From Oxalobacteraceae bacterium (lineage in GTDB: Bacteria > Pseudomonadota > Gammaproteobacteria > Burkholderiales > Burkholderiaceae_D), in assembly GCA_013284265.1 (NCBI GenBank), contig JABTBR010000003.1, forward strand, positions 62,001 to 126,000: a DNA stretch of 64,000 nucleotides, given 5' to 3'. Positions within the stretch are counted from its first letter, which is position 1; every line of letters begins with the position of its first letter. Of this stretch, positions 53,103 to 61,763 are shown one piece after another. Position numbers and translations under genes: made by a program. Below the pieces are notes generated by a model. The model ran no database searches, was not told where the DNA came from, and was given only the letters and a program-made list of their open reading frames with translations.

Positions 53103-54752
53103 ATGTTCCCATCTTTGTTTGCTGCTGTACTACTGACGGCTGCCATTGCCGTTCCCGCCGGCGCCGCCGACAACGCCGTTGCCGCGGCGTCCAGCACGCA
53201 TGCCGTGCCGGCCGGCCCGCCGCCCGCGGCGACCTCCACCCCAGCTGTTCCCGATACGCCGATTGGCCTCGCCGCCCCCGCTAGTGCCGCCCCTGGCCCT
53301 TCCGCCGTCGCGGCCCCGGCCGCCCCTGCGGTCGCCGCCGTCGCCAGCGGACCCGCGCGCGGTACCCTGTTGTCCGGCCCCACGCTGGTGCCGATCGAAC
53401 TGGGCGGTGGTTCCAGCATTGACACGCTGGAGCCGTCCACCCTCAGCGTGGTCTTGCGCAGGGCGCAGGGCGGGGCGTTGATGCAGATCGCCGGCGAGCC
53501 CCACTGCAGCATCAGCGTGCATACCCTGCGCTACCAGACGGCAGGTGCCCAGGCCGAACCGACCGATGCCAGCGCCGTCGTCATGGTGCCTTCCGGCGAC
53601 GACCCGGCCTGCGGCGGCCCGCGCCCGGTGCTGCTGTATGCGCATGGCACCGTGCTCGATAAAAACTTCAGCATGGCGCGCCTGAATGGCGAGGCGCGGC
53701 TGGTGGCCGCGATGTTCGTCGCACAAGGTTTCATCGTGGTCGCGCCCGACTATGCCGGCTATGGCGCGTCCACCCTGCCTTACCATCCCTATCTGAACGC
53801 CGAGCAGCAGGCCGGCGACATGGTCGACGCGCTGCGCGCCGCGCGCGCCAGCTACGCGCGCCTGGGCGTGCGCGCCTCCACCCAATTGTTCATCACCGGC
53901 TATTCCCAGGGCGGCTTCGTGGCCCTGGCGACCCAGCGCGCCATCCAGACCCACCATGGCAATGAATTCAAGGTGACGGCGGCGGCCGGCCTGTCCGGCC
54001 CGTATGCGCTGCTGCAGATGGCCGACGGCATCTTCGCCGGCCAGCCCAGTACCGGCGTGACGGCCTACCTGCCGCTGCTGACCACGTCCGGGCAGCGCGC
54101 CGGCGCGGCCCTGTATGCCACGCCGGCCGATCTGTACGAAGCCAATTTCGCCAATGGCATCGAGAGCCTGCTGCCGGGCGCCATGCGCATGGATGACCTG
54201 ATCAAGAAAGGCAAGCTGCCCGACGGCGTGCTGTTCGCCGGCGATTCGCAGCCGCAGGGCGCGGGCGCCGCGTCCTACTTCGCCGCCAACAATCTGGTGC
54301 GCACCAGCTACCGCGACGCCTATCTGCGCGATATGGCGGCCCATCCCTGCCTGCAGGCGCCGGGCGACGCCGAAACCTGCGGCGCCGAGCAGGGCCTGCG
54401 CAAATGGCTGGCCCACAACGACCTGCGCAACTACCAGCCACGCAGCCCGCTGCTGCTGTGCGGCGGACAGTTCGATCCGGTGGTGCCCTTCGCCAACGCC
54501 ACCGCCGCGCAAAGCTATTTCGCCGGACGCGGCGCCGCGCCCGTGCTGGTGGACCTGGAAACCCAGTTGCCGCAAGACCCTTACCTGGGCATCAAGCAAA
54601 AATTCGTGCAGGCCCAGCAAAAGGCGCGGGCCGAGGCCGTCAGCAAGGGGCGCGATCCGGCCAAGGCCGTCAGCGACAACTACCATGGCCGTCTGGTGGC
54701 CCAGTATTGCTTCATGGCGGCCCGTGATTTCTTCAAGGCGGCCATGCATTAG
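53103..54752 (+). CDS. exported alpha/beta hydrolase (lipase/esterase-like), paralogue A
   Basis: 549 residues. Signal peptide (residues 1-18, ending VPAGAA), then an Ala/Pro-rich linker of about 70 residues. Catalytic domain: VLLYAHGTVLD (oxyanion), VVAPDYAGYG, FITGYSQGGFVALATQRA (Ser268), CGGQFDPVVPFAN (Asp), and a C-terminal His (NYHGRLVAQYCF). The overall layout resembles secretory lipase-like proteins; substrate unknown. The gene 186 bp downstream is a full-length paralogue. Cys residues (HCSI, PACGG, QYCF) could form disulfides outside the cytoplasm. Confidence 0.87.
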   Translation: MFPSLFAAVLLTAAIAVPAGAADNAVAAASSTHAVPAGPPPAATSTPAVPDTPIGLAAPASAAPGPSAVAAPAAPAVAAVASGPARGTLLSGPTLVPIELGGGSSIDTLEPSTLSVVLRRAQGGALMQIAGEPHCSISVHTLRYQTAGAQAEPTDASAVVMVPSGDDPACGGPRPVLLYAHGTVLDKNFSMARLNGEARLVAAMFVAQGFIVVAPDYAGYGASTLPYHPYLNAEQQAGDMVDALRAARASYARLGVRASTQLFITGYSQGGFVALATQRAIQTHHGNEFKVTAAAGLSGPYALLQMADGIFAGQPSTGVTAYLPLLTTSGQRAGAALYATPADLYEANFANGIESLLPGAMRMDDLIKKGKLPDGVLFAGDSQPQGAGAASYFAANNLVRTSYRDAYLRDMAAHPCLQAPGDAETCGAEQGLRKWLAHNDLRNYQPRSPLLLCGGQFDPVVPFANATAAQSYFAGRGAAPVLVDLETQLPQDPYLGIKQKFVQAQQKARAEAVSKGRDPAKAVSDNYHGRLVAQYCFMAARDFFKAAMH

Positions 54753-54937
54753 TGCGCTGTAATTGATGCACCGACGCCGTGCGCTGCGCTGTTGTCCTGC
54801 GCTGACATTACACTGGCGTAATTGCCGATCTGCTATGATTGGCGGGCTGCCGGCCCCAACATACAATACAGTCCGGCCGCATCCCGTCGTTCAGATCGGC
54901 CCAGGCGATGCCGGGCCATCCACCTGTGAGGATCGCC

Positions 54938-56494
54938 ATGCGTCAGCCCCCCTGTTTCCTGCAACGTGCCGGCTTGCCGGCCTTGGTCGCCTGCGCCACC
55001 CTGTACCTGTCCGCCTGCGGCGGCGGCAATGCCGGCAGCAATCCCGGCAATGTGCAAGTGCCGGAAACCCCCACGCCGCCCGTTACCCTGCGCGGCACCC
55101 TGATCGGCAGCGCCAGCGTGGTGCCGGTGCAGGTCAACGGTACGGCCGTCAACACGCTCACGCCGGCGGCCATGACCCAGCTGCTCGACAATGCCCAGGC
55201 GGGCAGCAGCAGCATGACCGGCGCGCCGGTCTGTTCGATCACCACCTACACCGTCAAATACCATACGGTGGGCGGGGCGGGGGAAGCGACCGACGCCAGC
55301 ACCGCCATCATGGTGCCGTCCGGCAGTGCGCCTGAGTGCAATGGCAACCGTCCGGTGTTGCTGTATGCGCATGGCACCTCGGTACAGAAGAGCACCGACA
55401 TGGCCAATCTGGCCGCGACCGAACCACGCCTGATCGCCGCCATGTTCGCGGGCCAGGGCTATATCGTGGTGGCGCCCAATTATGCGGGCTATGCCGGCTC
55501 CAGCCTGGGCTATCACGCCTATCTCGACGCCACCCAGCAATCGAACGATATGGTCGATGCGCTCAAGGCCGCGCGCCTGAGTTACAGCCGCATCGGCGCG
55601 CTCGCTTCCAGCGATCTGTTCGTCACCGGCTATTCGCAAGGCGGCCACGTGGCGCTGGCGACCCAGCGCGCCATGCAGACCACCTATGCCAGCGAATTTA
55701 CCGTCACCGCCGCGGCCGGGCTGTCCGGCCCGTATGCGCTGGCCCGCTTCGGCGACACCATCTTCGGCGGCTCCCCCAGCACCGGCTCGGCCGCCTTCCT
55801 GCCGCTGCTGATCAACGCCGGCCAGCGCGCCAATGCCGCCATCTACACCAGCACCGGCGATATCTACGAAAGCAAGTACGCCAGCGGCATCGACCTGCTG
55901 TTCCCCGGCGCTTCCAGCATCGGCGATCTGGTCGCGGCGGGCAAGTTGCCCAATGACGTGCTGTTCGCCGCCGATTCGCTGCCGCAGGCGGCGGGCGCCT
56001 CGGCCTTCTTCGGCGCCGGCAATTTGATCAAGGGCAGCTACCGCAACGGCTATCTGGCCGACAAGCAGGCCAATGCCTGCGACAACAGCATCGCCAATCC
56101 GCTCAGCTGCGCGCCTGCCCAGAACTTGCGCAAATGGCTGGTCAAAAACGATCTGCGCAACTATCTGCCCTCGGTGCCGCTGCTGCTGTGCGGCGGCGAT
56201 GAAGATCCAATCGTGCCCTTTTTCAATACCGAAGCGACTTCCGATTATTTCAAGGCACTGGGCATGACGGCCAACCGCCTGACGACCTTGAATATCGATG
56301 GCGGTGTCGCCTTTGGCCCGTTCAGCAATGAACTGCTGGCCTTCCAGACGGCCAAGGGGGCCGTGCGCGCGGCCGCCTTTGTGGCCGGTGGCAACGCCGC
56401 CGCCGCCGACAAGGCCGTGCGCGACAGCTACCACGCCGGCCTGGTGGCGCCGTTCTGCCTGCGCTCGGCGCGCGAGTTCTTCAAGGGCCGCTGA
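54938..56494 (+). CDS. lipoprotein alpha/beta hydrolase, paralogue B
   Basis: 518 residues from ATG 54938 with GAGG upstream. Lipoprotein-type signal LYLSACGGGNAG (Cys about residue 26), so lipid-anchored. Same catalytic pattern as paralogue A: VLLYAHGTSVQ, VVAPNYAGYAGSSLG, FVTGYSQGGHVALATQRA (Ser233), CGGDEDPIVPF, and SYHAGLVAPFCL. It lacks the long Ala/Pro linker of A. The pair is a tandem duplication with different cell-surface attachment. Confidence 0.87.
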   Translation: MRQPPCFLQRAGLPALVACATLYLSACGGGNAGSNPGNVQVPETPTPPVTLRGTLIGSASVVPVQVNGTAVNTLTPAAMTQLLDNAQAGSSSMTGAPVCSITTYTVKYHTVGGAGEATDASTAIMVPSGSAPECNGNRPVLLYAHGTSVQKSTDMANLAATEPRLIAAMFAGQGYIVVAPNYAGYAGSSLGYHAYLDATQQSNDMVDALKAARLSYSRIGALASSDLFVTGYSQGGHVALATQRAMQTTYASEFTVTAAAGLSGPYALARFGDTIFGGSPSTGSAAFLPLLINAGQRANAAIYTSTGDIYESKYASGIDLLFPGASSIGDLVAAGKLPNDVLFAADSLPQAAGASAFFGAGNLIKGSYRNGYLADKQANACDNSIANPLSCAPAQNLRKWLVKNDLRNYLPSVPLLLCGGDEDPIVPFFNTEATSDYFKALGMTANRLTTLNIDGGVAFGPFSNELLAFQTAKGAVRAAAFVAGGNAAAADKAVRDSYHAGLVAPFCLRSAREFFKGR

Positions 56495-56522
56495 ACGCCA
56501 GTCTTATCTGCTTGATAAAAAT

Positions 56523-56553
56523 AGCTGAACGGAATGCTAGTTTCCGTTCGGCT
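56523..56553 (+). terminator. hairpin after hydrolase B
   Basis: AGCTGAACGGAA (56523-56534) with TTCCGTTCGGCT (56542-56553), one G-U pair, no T-run after it. The rest of the 264-bp gap to 56758 has no gene I can support; GGAG at 56751 is the ribosome site of the next gene. Confidence 0.45.
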
Positions 56554-56758
56554 AACACTTCTACGCCGCCCCACGATCTGTTGTTTTTCCTCCAAAGCCT
56601 GATGGCGCCTGCCTTTGCCGCCTGCCGCATGATCTCGCTCATGTGTCCAGTTCGTTACAAGTTTTCCTCTATACAAGCGCAAGCCGGGCTGGCATATTAG
56701 CTGGATTGCGAATAGTACGGTCGTTCCAATACAAATAATAAATCTATCAGGAGACACA

Positions 56759-58105
56759 ATGCGTCACACCAAATTAGCACTCGCTACCATGGCTTTGGCC
56801 GTGCTGGCCGCCTGCGGCGGTTCCACCCCCGGCGATCAAACCCCCAAAATCAAATACAGCGCCCAGGTCTCCTTCGGCGACAGCCTGTCCGACGTCGGCA
56901 CCTATGCGGTCGGCAGCGTCAAGGCCATGGGCGGCGGCAAGTACACCATCAATGGCGATAACACCAAGGTCAATGCCGCATTGACGGGCAAGAACTGGAC
57001 CGAACTGGTGGCCGCTCAACTGGGCCTGGCCGCACCGTGCGCCGCCCAGACCGGCCTCGATGGCGAAGCCAGCCTGGGCTTCTTCGTGCCGGTGGAAACG
57101 CATACCGGCTGCTTCGGCTATGCCCAGGGCGGCGCCCGCGTGACAGATCCCATCGGCCCTGGCAACAAGGCCCTGGGCAAGGCGCTGGGCCAGTTGACGG
57201 TTCCTGTCGTGACCCAGGTCAAAAACCACCTGGCCATCGTCGGCGGCAAGTTCAAGGGCGATGAGCTGGTCTTCGTGATGGCGGGCGGCAATGACGTTCT
57301 GCAACTGCTGGACAATCTGGAAATCGCCGCCACCGCGGCCGGCAGCAGCGCCTTCGGCAGCAGCCTGGTTGGCCAGCTGGCCGCCGGCGCGACCAATCCG
57401 CTGACCGCCGCGCAGGCGATCGGCCAGGCCATGGCACTGGAAGCGGCGCGTGCCGGCCATACCGATGCCAGCGTCGTCGGCGCCGCCGTCGGCGCGGCGG
57501 CTGTGCAGCCGGGCAATGCGGCGGTCGCGGCGCAAGCCGTGTATGGTCCGATGGTGGCCACCGCCACCGCCGCCGGCACCAAGGCCGGCACCGATTACGC
57601 GGCCGCCCATGCGGCCGAGCAGGTCGGCGCGATGAGCAAGGCCGGCAAGGAGCTGGTGGCGCTGGTCAAGACCCAGATCGTCGGCAACGGCGCCAACTAC
57701 GTCGCCGTCAACAACCTGCCGGACGTGGCGACCTCGCCATCGGGCAAGGCCGAATCGGCCGCCACCCAGCAGCTGATCATGGCCATGGTGAACGCCTTCA
57801 ACGCCGAGCTGAGCGCGGGTTTCAACGGCGAATCGAAAGTGCTGCTGATCGACGTGTTTTCTTCCAGTCACGATCAGGCGATCAATCCGGGGCAATATGG
57901 TTTGACCAATGTCGTCGATACGGCCTGCGACCTGAGCGAGGCCAAGAATCCGCTGGCGTTGTCGCTGGCTTGCTCGGCTAACAACCTGATCGCCGGCGAT
58001 GTCAGCCACTACGCTTTTGCCGACAAGGTCCACCCGACCCCGTATAACAACCTGCTGTTGGCGCGTTATGTATCCGAAAAACTGATCGTGCGCGGCTGGC
58101 TGTAA
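56759..58105 (+). CDS. lipoprotein SGNH/GDSL esterase
   Basis: 448 residues. Lipobox LAVLAACGG (Cys about 19). Block I VSFGDSLSDVGTY gives the catalytic Ser, block III is FVMAGGNDVL, and the C-terminal block V DKVHPTPYNN supplies Asp and His. A long Ala-rich helical insertion (about residues 180-300) sits between blocks III and V. Probably an outer-membrane or surface esterase. It follows two other exported hydrolases on the same strand. Confidence 0.9.
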   Translation: MRHTKLALATMALAVLAACGGSTPGDQTPKIKYSAQVSFGDSLSDVGTYAVGSVKAMGGGKYTINGDNTKVNAALTGKNWTELVAAQLGLAAPCAAQTGLDGEASLGFFVPVETHTGCFGYAQGGARVTDPIGPGNKALGKALGQLTVPVVTQVKNHLAIVGGKFKGDELVFVMAGGNDVLQLLDNLEIAATAAGSSAFGSSLVGQLAAGATNPLTAAQAIGQAMALEAARAGHTDASVVGAAVGAAAVQPGNAAVAAQAVYGPMVATATAAGTKAGTDYAAAHAAEQVGAMSKAGKELVALVKTQIVGNGANYVAVNNLPDVATSPSGKAESAATQQLIMAMVNAFNAELSAGFNGESKVLLIDVFSSSHDQAINPGQYGLTNVVDTACDLSEAKNPLALSLACSANNLIAGDVSHYAFADKVHPTPYNNLLLARYVSEKLIVRGWL

Positions 58106-58178
58106 GCCCCGCCACCCTGACGGCAGAACATGGGGGGAGCGCTGACGCTCCCCCTCAATACAAAGTAATGGAGACAAG

Positions 58179-58859
58179 ATGACTAAGCGTTTCAATCGCG
58201 CCGCACAACTGCTGGCGCTGGCCGCCGCGATGACGGCGGCCTCGGCCGCATCGGCCCAGAGTAGCGGCAACTGGCTGGTCACGGCCGGTATCAACAAGAT
58301 CACCCCGAAGGTCGACAGCGGCAATGTGTCGGCGCCTTCGCTGCCCAACACCAAGGCCGATATCGATGCCGATACCAAGCCGCGCGTGGCGCTCGCCTAC
58401 ATGGTGACGGACAATCTTTCGGCCGAGCTGGATCTGGGCATGCCCTACAAGCACAATCTGTCGGGCGCGGGCGCCATCGAAGGCACGGGCAAGATCGGCA
58501 CCGCCGAAGTGCTGCCGCCAACCGCCTTCGTGCAATACCGTTTCCTGGCGCCGAACGCGATGTTCCGTCCGTATGTGGGCGCCGGTTTGACCTATGCGTA
58601 CTTCCAGAAGGAAACCGGTTCGGCCAAGCTGACGGCGATCCTGAATCCGGGCGGCCCGGCCACCACCTTCAAGCTCGACAACAAGCTGGCGGGCAGCGTG
58701 CAGGTCGGCGGCACCGTGCGCATCAATGAGCGCTGGTTTGCCGACGCGACCGTGATCAAGACTTTCCTGAAGACCACGGCGCATTATTCGACGGGGCAGA
58801 CTCAGGATGTGACCTTGAATCCGCTGTCGGTCAGCGTGAGCATCGGCTACAAGTTCTAA
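58179..58859 (+). CDS. ompW: OmpW family outer membrane protein
   Basis: 226 residues: signal peptide to ASAASA|QSS, then alternating beta-strand pattern of the eight-stranded OmpW barrel. Motifs include GINKITPKVDSG, RVALAYMVTDNLSAELDLGMPYKH (about 68-91), FRPYVGAGLTYAYF and the C-terminal aromatic VSIGYKF. Members take up small hydrophobic molecules. A strong terminator follows. Confidence 0.93.
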   Translation: MTKRFNRAAQLLALAAAMTAASAASAQSSGNWLVTAGINKITPKVDSGNVSAPSLPNTKADIDADTKPRVALAYMVTDNLSAELDLGMPYKHNLSGAGAIEGTGKIGTAEVLPPTAFVQYRFLAPNAMFRPYVGAGLTYAYFQKETGSAKLTAILNPGGPATTFKLDNKLAGSVQVGGTVRINERWFADATVIKTFLKTTAHYSTGQTQDVTLNPLSVSVSIGYKF

Positions 58860-58872
58860 GTTGCCAGACGTG

Positions 58873-58912
58873 AAAAAACCGCCGCGCTCCGTGAGGAGGC
58901 GGCGGTTTTTTT
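58873..58912 (+). terminator. terminator of ompW
   Basis: AAAAAACCGCCGC (58873-58885) pairs with GCGGCGGTTTTTT (58899-58911); the loop pairs further (CTCC/GGAG). Confidence 0.9.
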
Positions 58913-58915
58913 ATA

Positions 58916-58984
58916 AAAACCCACGGCGTAAATCCGGGGTCTGACCCGGCGGGTCAGACCCCAGCTCTTTGCCGTGGGTTTTTA
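58916..58984. repeat. dispersed palindromic repeat, copy 4 (short form)
   Basis: AAAACCCACGGCGTAAATCC, hairpin GGGGTCTGACCC / GGGTCAGACCCC, then AGCTCTTTGCCGTGGGTTTTT. Between the ompW terminator and the end of the convergent acyl-CoA dehydrogenase gene. Confidence 0.85.
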
Positions 58985-59003
58985 CAGAGTCCCCGGCATT
59001 TCA

Positions 59004-60188
59004 TTACTGGAAAGCCTGGATACCGGTCTGCGCACGGCCCAGTATCAGCGCGTGAATGTCATGCGTACCTTCATAGGTATTGACCACTTCCAGGTTGACC
59101 ATGTGACGGATCACACCGAACTCGTCGGAGATGCCGTTACCACCGAGCATGTCGCGCGCGACCCTGGCGATGTCCAGCGATTTGCCGCAGGAATTGCGCT
59201 TCATCATGGAGGTGATTTCCACGGCGGCGGTGCCGGCGTCCTTCATGCGGCCCAGTTGCAGACAGCCTTGCAGGCCCAGCGTGATTTCGGTCTGCATATC
59301 GGCCAGCTTCTTCTGCACCAGCTGATTGGCCGCCAGCGGACGGCCGAATTGCAGGCGGTCCATGGTGTACTGGCGCGCGGTATGCCAGCAGGCTTCGGCC
59401 GCGCCCAGCGCGCCCCAGGCGATGCCGTAGCGTGCCGAGTTCAGGCAGGTGAACGGACCCTTCAGGCCGCGCACGTCCGGGAAGGCGTTCTCTTCCGGGC
59501 AGAACACATTGTCCATGACGATTTCGCCCGTGACCGAGGCGCGCAGGCCGAACTTGCCGTGGATCGCAGGGGCGGACAGGCCGGCCATGCCTTTTTCCAG
59601 CACGAAGCCGCGAATCGCGCCTTCATCGTCCTTGGCCCAGACCACGAACACATCGGCCACCGGGGAATTGGTGATCCACATCTTGGCGCCGCTCAGCGAG
59701 TAGCCGCCCGGTACTTTCTTGGCGCGGGTGATCATCGAACCAGGGTCGGAACCGTGGTTCGGCTCGGTCAGGCCGAAGCAGCCTATCCATTCGCCGGAGG
59801 CCAGTTTCGGCAGGTATTTCTGGCGCTGTTCTTCGGTGCCGAATTCAAAGATCGGCACCATCACCAGCGAGGACTGGACGCTCATCATCGAGCGGTAGCC
59901 GGAATCGATGCGCTCGACTTCGCGCGCGATCAGGCCGTAGGCCACATAGTTCAGGCCGGGGCCGCCGTATTGTTCGGGAATGGTGGGGCCGAGCAGGCCC
60001 AGTTCACCCATTTCGCGGAAGATGCTGGTATCTATCCGCTCGTGGCGGAAGGCTTCCAGGATGCGCGGCGCCAGCTTGTCCTGGCAATACGCAGCGGCGG
60101 CATCGCGCACCATGCGTTCATCATCGCTCAGTTGCTGGTCCAGCAGCAGGGGGTCGTCCCAGTGGAATTGCGCGCGGGCTTGGCTCAT
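59004..60188 (-). CDS. gcdH: glutaryl-CoA dehydrogenase
   Basis: 394 residues of the acyl-CoA dehydrogenase fold. [17 protein letters not shown] and [25 protein letters not shown] (about residues 157-182) bind substrate and FAD; the catalytic Glu lies in [20 protein letters not shown], diagnostic of GcdH. It oxidises and decarboxylates glutaryl-CoA to crotonyl-CoA in lysine, tryptophan and hydroxylysine breakdown. No partner CoA-transferase or LysR gene is adjacent. Confidence 0.93.
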   Translation of the reverse strand: MSQARAQFHWDDPLLLDQQLSDDERMVRDAAAAYCQDKLAPRILEAFRHERIDTSIFREMGELGLLGPTIPEQYGGPGLNYVAYGLIAREVERIDSGYRSMMSVQSSLVMVPIFEFGTEEQRQKYLPKLASGEWIGCFGLTEPNHGSDPGSMITRAKKVPGGYSLSGAKMWITNSPVADVFVVWAKDDEGAIRGFVLEKGMAGLSAPAIHGKFGLRASVTGEIVMDNVFCPEENAFPDVRGLKGPFTCLNSARYGIAWGALGAAEACWHTARQYTMDRLQFGRPLAANQLVQKKLADMQTEITLGLQGCLQLGRMKDAGTAAVEITSMMKRNSCGKSLDIARVARDMLGGNGISDEFGVIRHMVNLEVVNTYEGTHDIHALILGRAQTGIQAFQ

Positions 60189-60403
60189 CGTGTTTCCTAG
60201 TCTCTCGTTATGGTGGAGGATGCCAATATTCTAAGACGATGGCAGGCGCCGGGCTTTCCAAATGGCGACACCAATTTCCGTTTTCTCACCGCCAGCGTGT
60301 ATCAGATGGTAAAAAATTAAGCTTATTCACGGATTGCCAGTTTAAAACCCAGCGCAAGACGGCGAGGATGGATGGTAATTCCCTTAAGCACGCCGCAGCG
60401 CCC
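60189..60403. other. intergenic region upstream of gcdH, no gene seen
   Basis: 215 bp holding the gcdH 5' region. A single TTTAAAACCCAGCGCAAG at about 60341 resembles one end of the dispersed repeat but has no partner arm. Confidence 0.5.
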
Positions 60404-60512
60404 TTAAAACCCAAGGCAAAGAGCCGGGGTCTGACCCGGCGGGTCCGGGGAGGGGCTGCGCCCCGCCTGTCCCGTTGGGACAGGCCCCCAGGGTTACGCC
60501 CTGGGTTTAAAA
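60404..60512. repeat. dispersed palindromic repeat, copy 5 (long form)
   Basis: TTAAAACCCAAGGCAAAGAGCC, GGGGTCTGACCCGGCGGGTC, then CCGGGGAGGGGCTGCGCCCC and TCCCGTTGGGA, ending AGGGTTACGCCCTGGGTTTAA. Combines the long-form module of copies 1 and 2 with the hairpin centre of copies 3 and 4. Abuts the flavin reductase stop. Confidence 0.85.
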
Positions 60513-60519
60513 ACCAACC

Positions 60520-61023
60520 CTACAGCAGGCTACGGAACTGGCCGCCATGAAAAATCAAGGGCGCCTGCGGCGAAATCGCGCATTCCTCGACCTCGCCGAC
60601 GAAGATCACGTGGTCGCCCTCGGGATAGCGGCTGCGGTTATGGCATTCGAACCAGGCGCTGCACCCCTTCAGGATGGGCTGGCCGGTGCGCGACAGTTCA
60701 TATTCGACCGTGCCCCAGGGATCGTCGCCGCGCGAGGAGAACAGCTTGGCCAGATGGGCCTGCTCAGCCGACAAGATGTTGATCACATAGTGCGAGTTGC
60801 CGCTGAAGATGGGCAGGCTGTTGGCGCTGGTGCCCAGGCTCCACAGCACCAGCGGCGGGCTGAGCGAGACGGAATTGAAGGAACTGGCCGTCAGGCCGCG
60901 GAAACTGCCGTCGGCCAGGCGCGTGGTGATGACGGTAACGCCGGTGGCAAACTGGGACAGCGCTTGCCGGAAGTGGGCACTGTCGAAGGCGGCCGCGGGG
61001 GCGCGGGGGGAACTTGTGTTCAT
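60520..61023 (-). CDS. flavin reductase family protein
   Basis: 167 residues from ATG 61023 (AGG 7 bases upstream). ALSQFATGVTVITT, GLTASSFNSVSLSPPLVLWSL and HYVINILS are the FMN-binding split-barrel pattern of reductases that supply FMNH2/FADH2 to two-component monooxygenases (HpaC/ActVB-like). No monooxygenase partner lies in the window, so its role is open. It diverges from msrA. Confidence 0.9.
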   Translation of the reverse strand: MNTSSPRAPAAAFDSAHFRQALSQFATGVTVITTRLADGSFRGLTASSFNSVSLSPPLVLWSLGTSANSLPIFSGNSHYVINILSAEQAHLAKLFSSRGDDPWGTVEYELSRTGQPILKGCSAWFECHNRSRYPEGDHVIFVGEVEECAISPQAPLIFHGGQFRSLL

Positions 61024-61165
61024 AAGAAACCTGTGACTTTCCCTCATTATGCCAAAGAATGACGGGGCGTAGCATAAACGCCCCGCCTTGGGCGATTGGA
61101 GGTGCGTGCGCTGGCCGTTTGCGTTACAGTTACTTTATGGGGTATTCGATGCGGCAGGGGGAGTC

Positions 61166-61714
61166 ATGACTGGGAATGCAGGAGCAGGCGCAACAGCGAC
61201 CGCGGTGCTCGGAGGCGGCTGCTTCTGGTGCGTCGAAGCGGTGTATCTGGAAGTGCGCGGCGTGCTGCGGGTGGAGTCCGGCTACACCGGTGGCCACCAG
61301 CCCGATCCCACGTACGAGCAGGTCTGCGCCGGCGGCACCGGCCATGCCGAGGTCATCAAGATCGAGTTCGACCCGGCCGTCATCGCCTACCACGACTTGC
61401 TGGAAATCTTCTTTACCATCCACGATCCGACCACGCTGAACCGCCAGGGCAATGATGTCGGCACCCAGTACCGTTCGGTCATCTACTACCAGTCGCCCGA
61501 GCAGGAAGCCACGGCGCGCCAGGTGATCGCCGAAATGGCCTGCGTCTGGGATGCGCCCATCGTCACCGAACTGGCGCCGGCCCAGACCTTTTACAGGGCC
61601 GAGGATTACCACCAGGATTATTTCCGCCAGCATCCGCTGCAGGGCTATTGCGCCTTCGTGGTCGCGCCCAAGGTGGCCAAGTTTAAAAACACCTATTCGA
61701 ATCGCCTGAAATAA
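61166..61714 (+). CDS. msrA: peptide methionine-S-sulfoxide reductase MsrA
   Basis: 182 residues from ATG 61166, immediately after a GGGGGAG site. Catalytic Cys19 in GGGCFWCVEA; SGYTGGHQPDPTYEQVCAGGTGHAEV (about residues 39-64) and HDPTTLNRQGNDVGTQYRS complete the family pattern. Repairs Met-S-sulfoxide in oxidised proteins. An earlier in-frame ATG (61088) is unlikely. Confidence 0.96.
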   Translation: MTGNAGAGATATAVLGGGCFWCVEAVYLEVRGVLRVESGYTGGHQPDPTYEQVCAGGTGHAEVIKIEFDPAVIAYHDLLEIFFTIHDPTTLNRQGNDVGTQYRSVIYYQSPEQEATARQVIAEMACVWDAPIVTELAPAQTFYRAEDYHQDYFRQHPLQGYCAFVVAPKVAKFKNTYSNRLK

Positions 61715-61763
61715 AACAGGTCCGCCCGCCGGACCGCACAACAATAAGATAGATCGGGGCGCC

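Noticed and set aside
6251..60512. The five repeats as a CRISPR array
   Set aside because: Copies are tens of kilobases apart, internally palindromic and in both orientations, with no regular spacers or cas genes.
60239..60550. 103-codon frame across repeat copy 5
   Set aside because: About one third of it translates the palindromic repeat; similar frames appear at other copies and reflect the repeat, not a gene.
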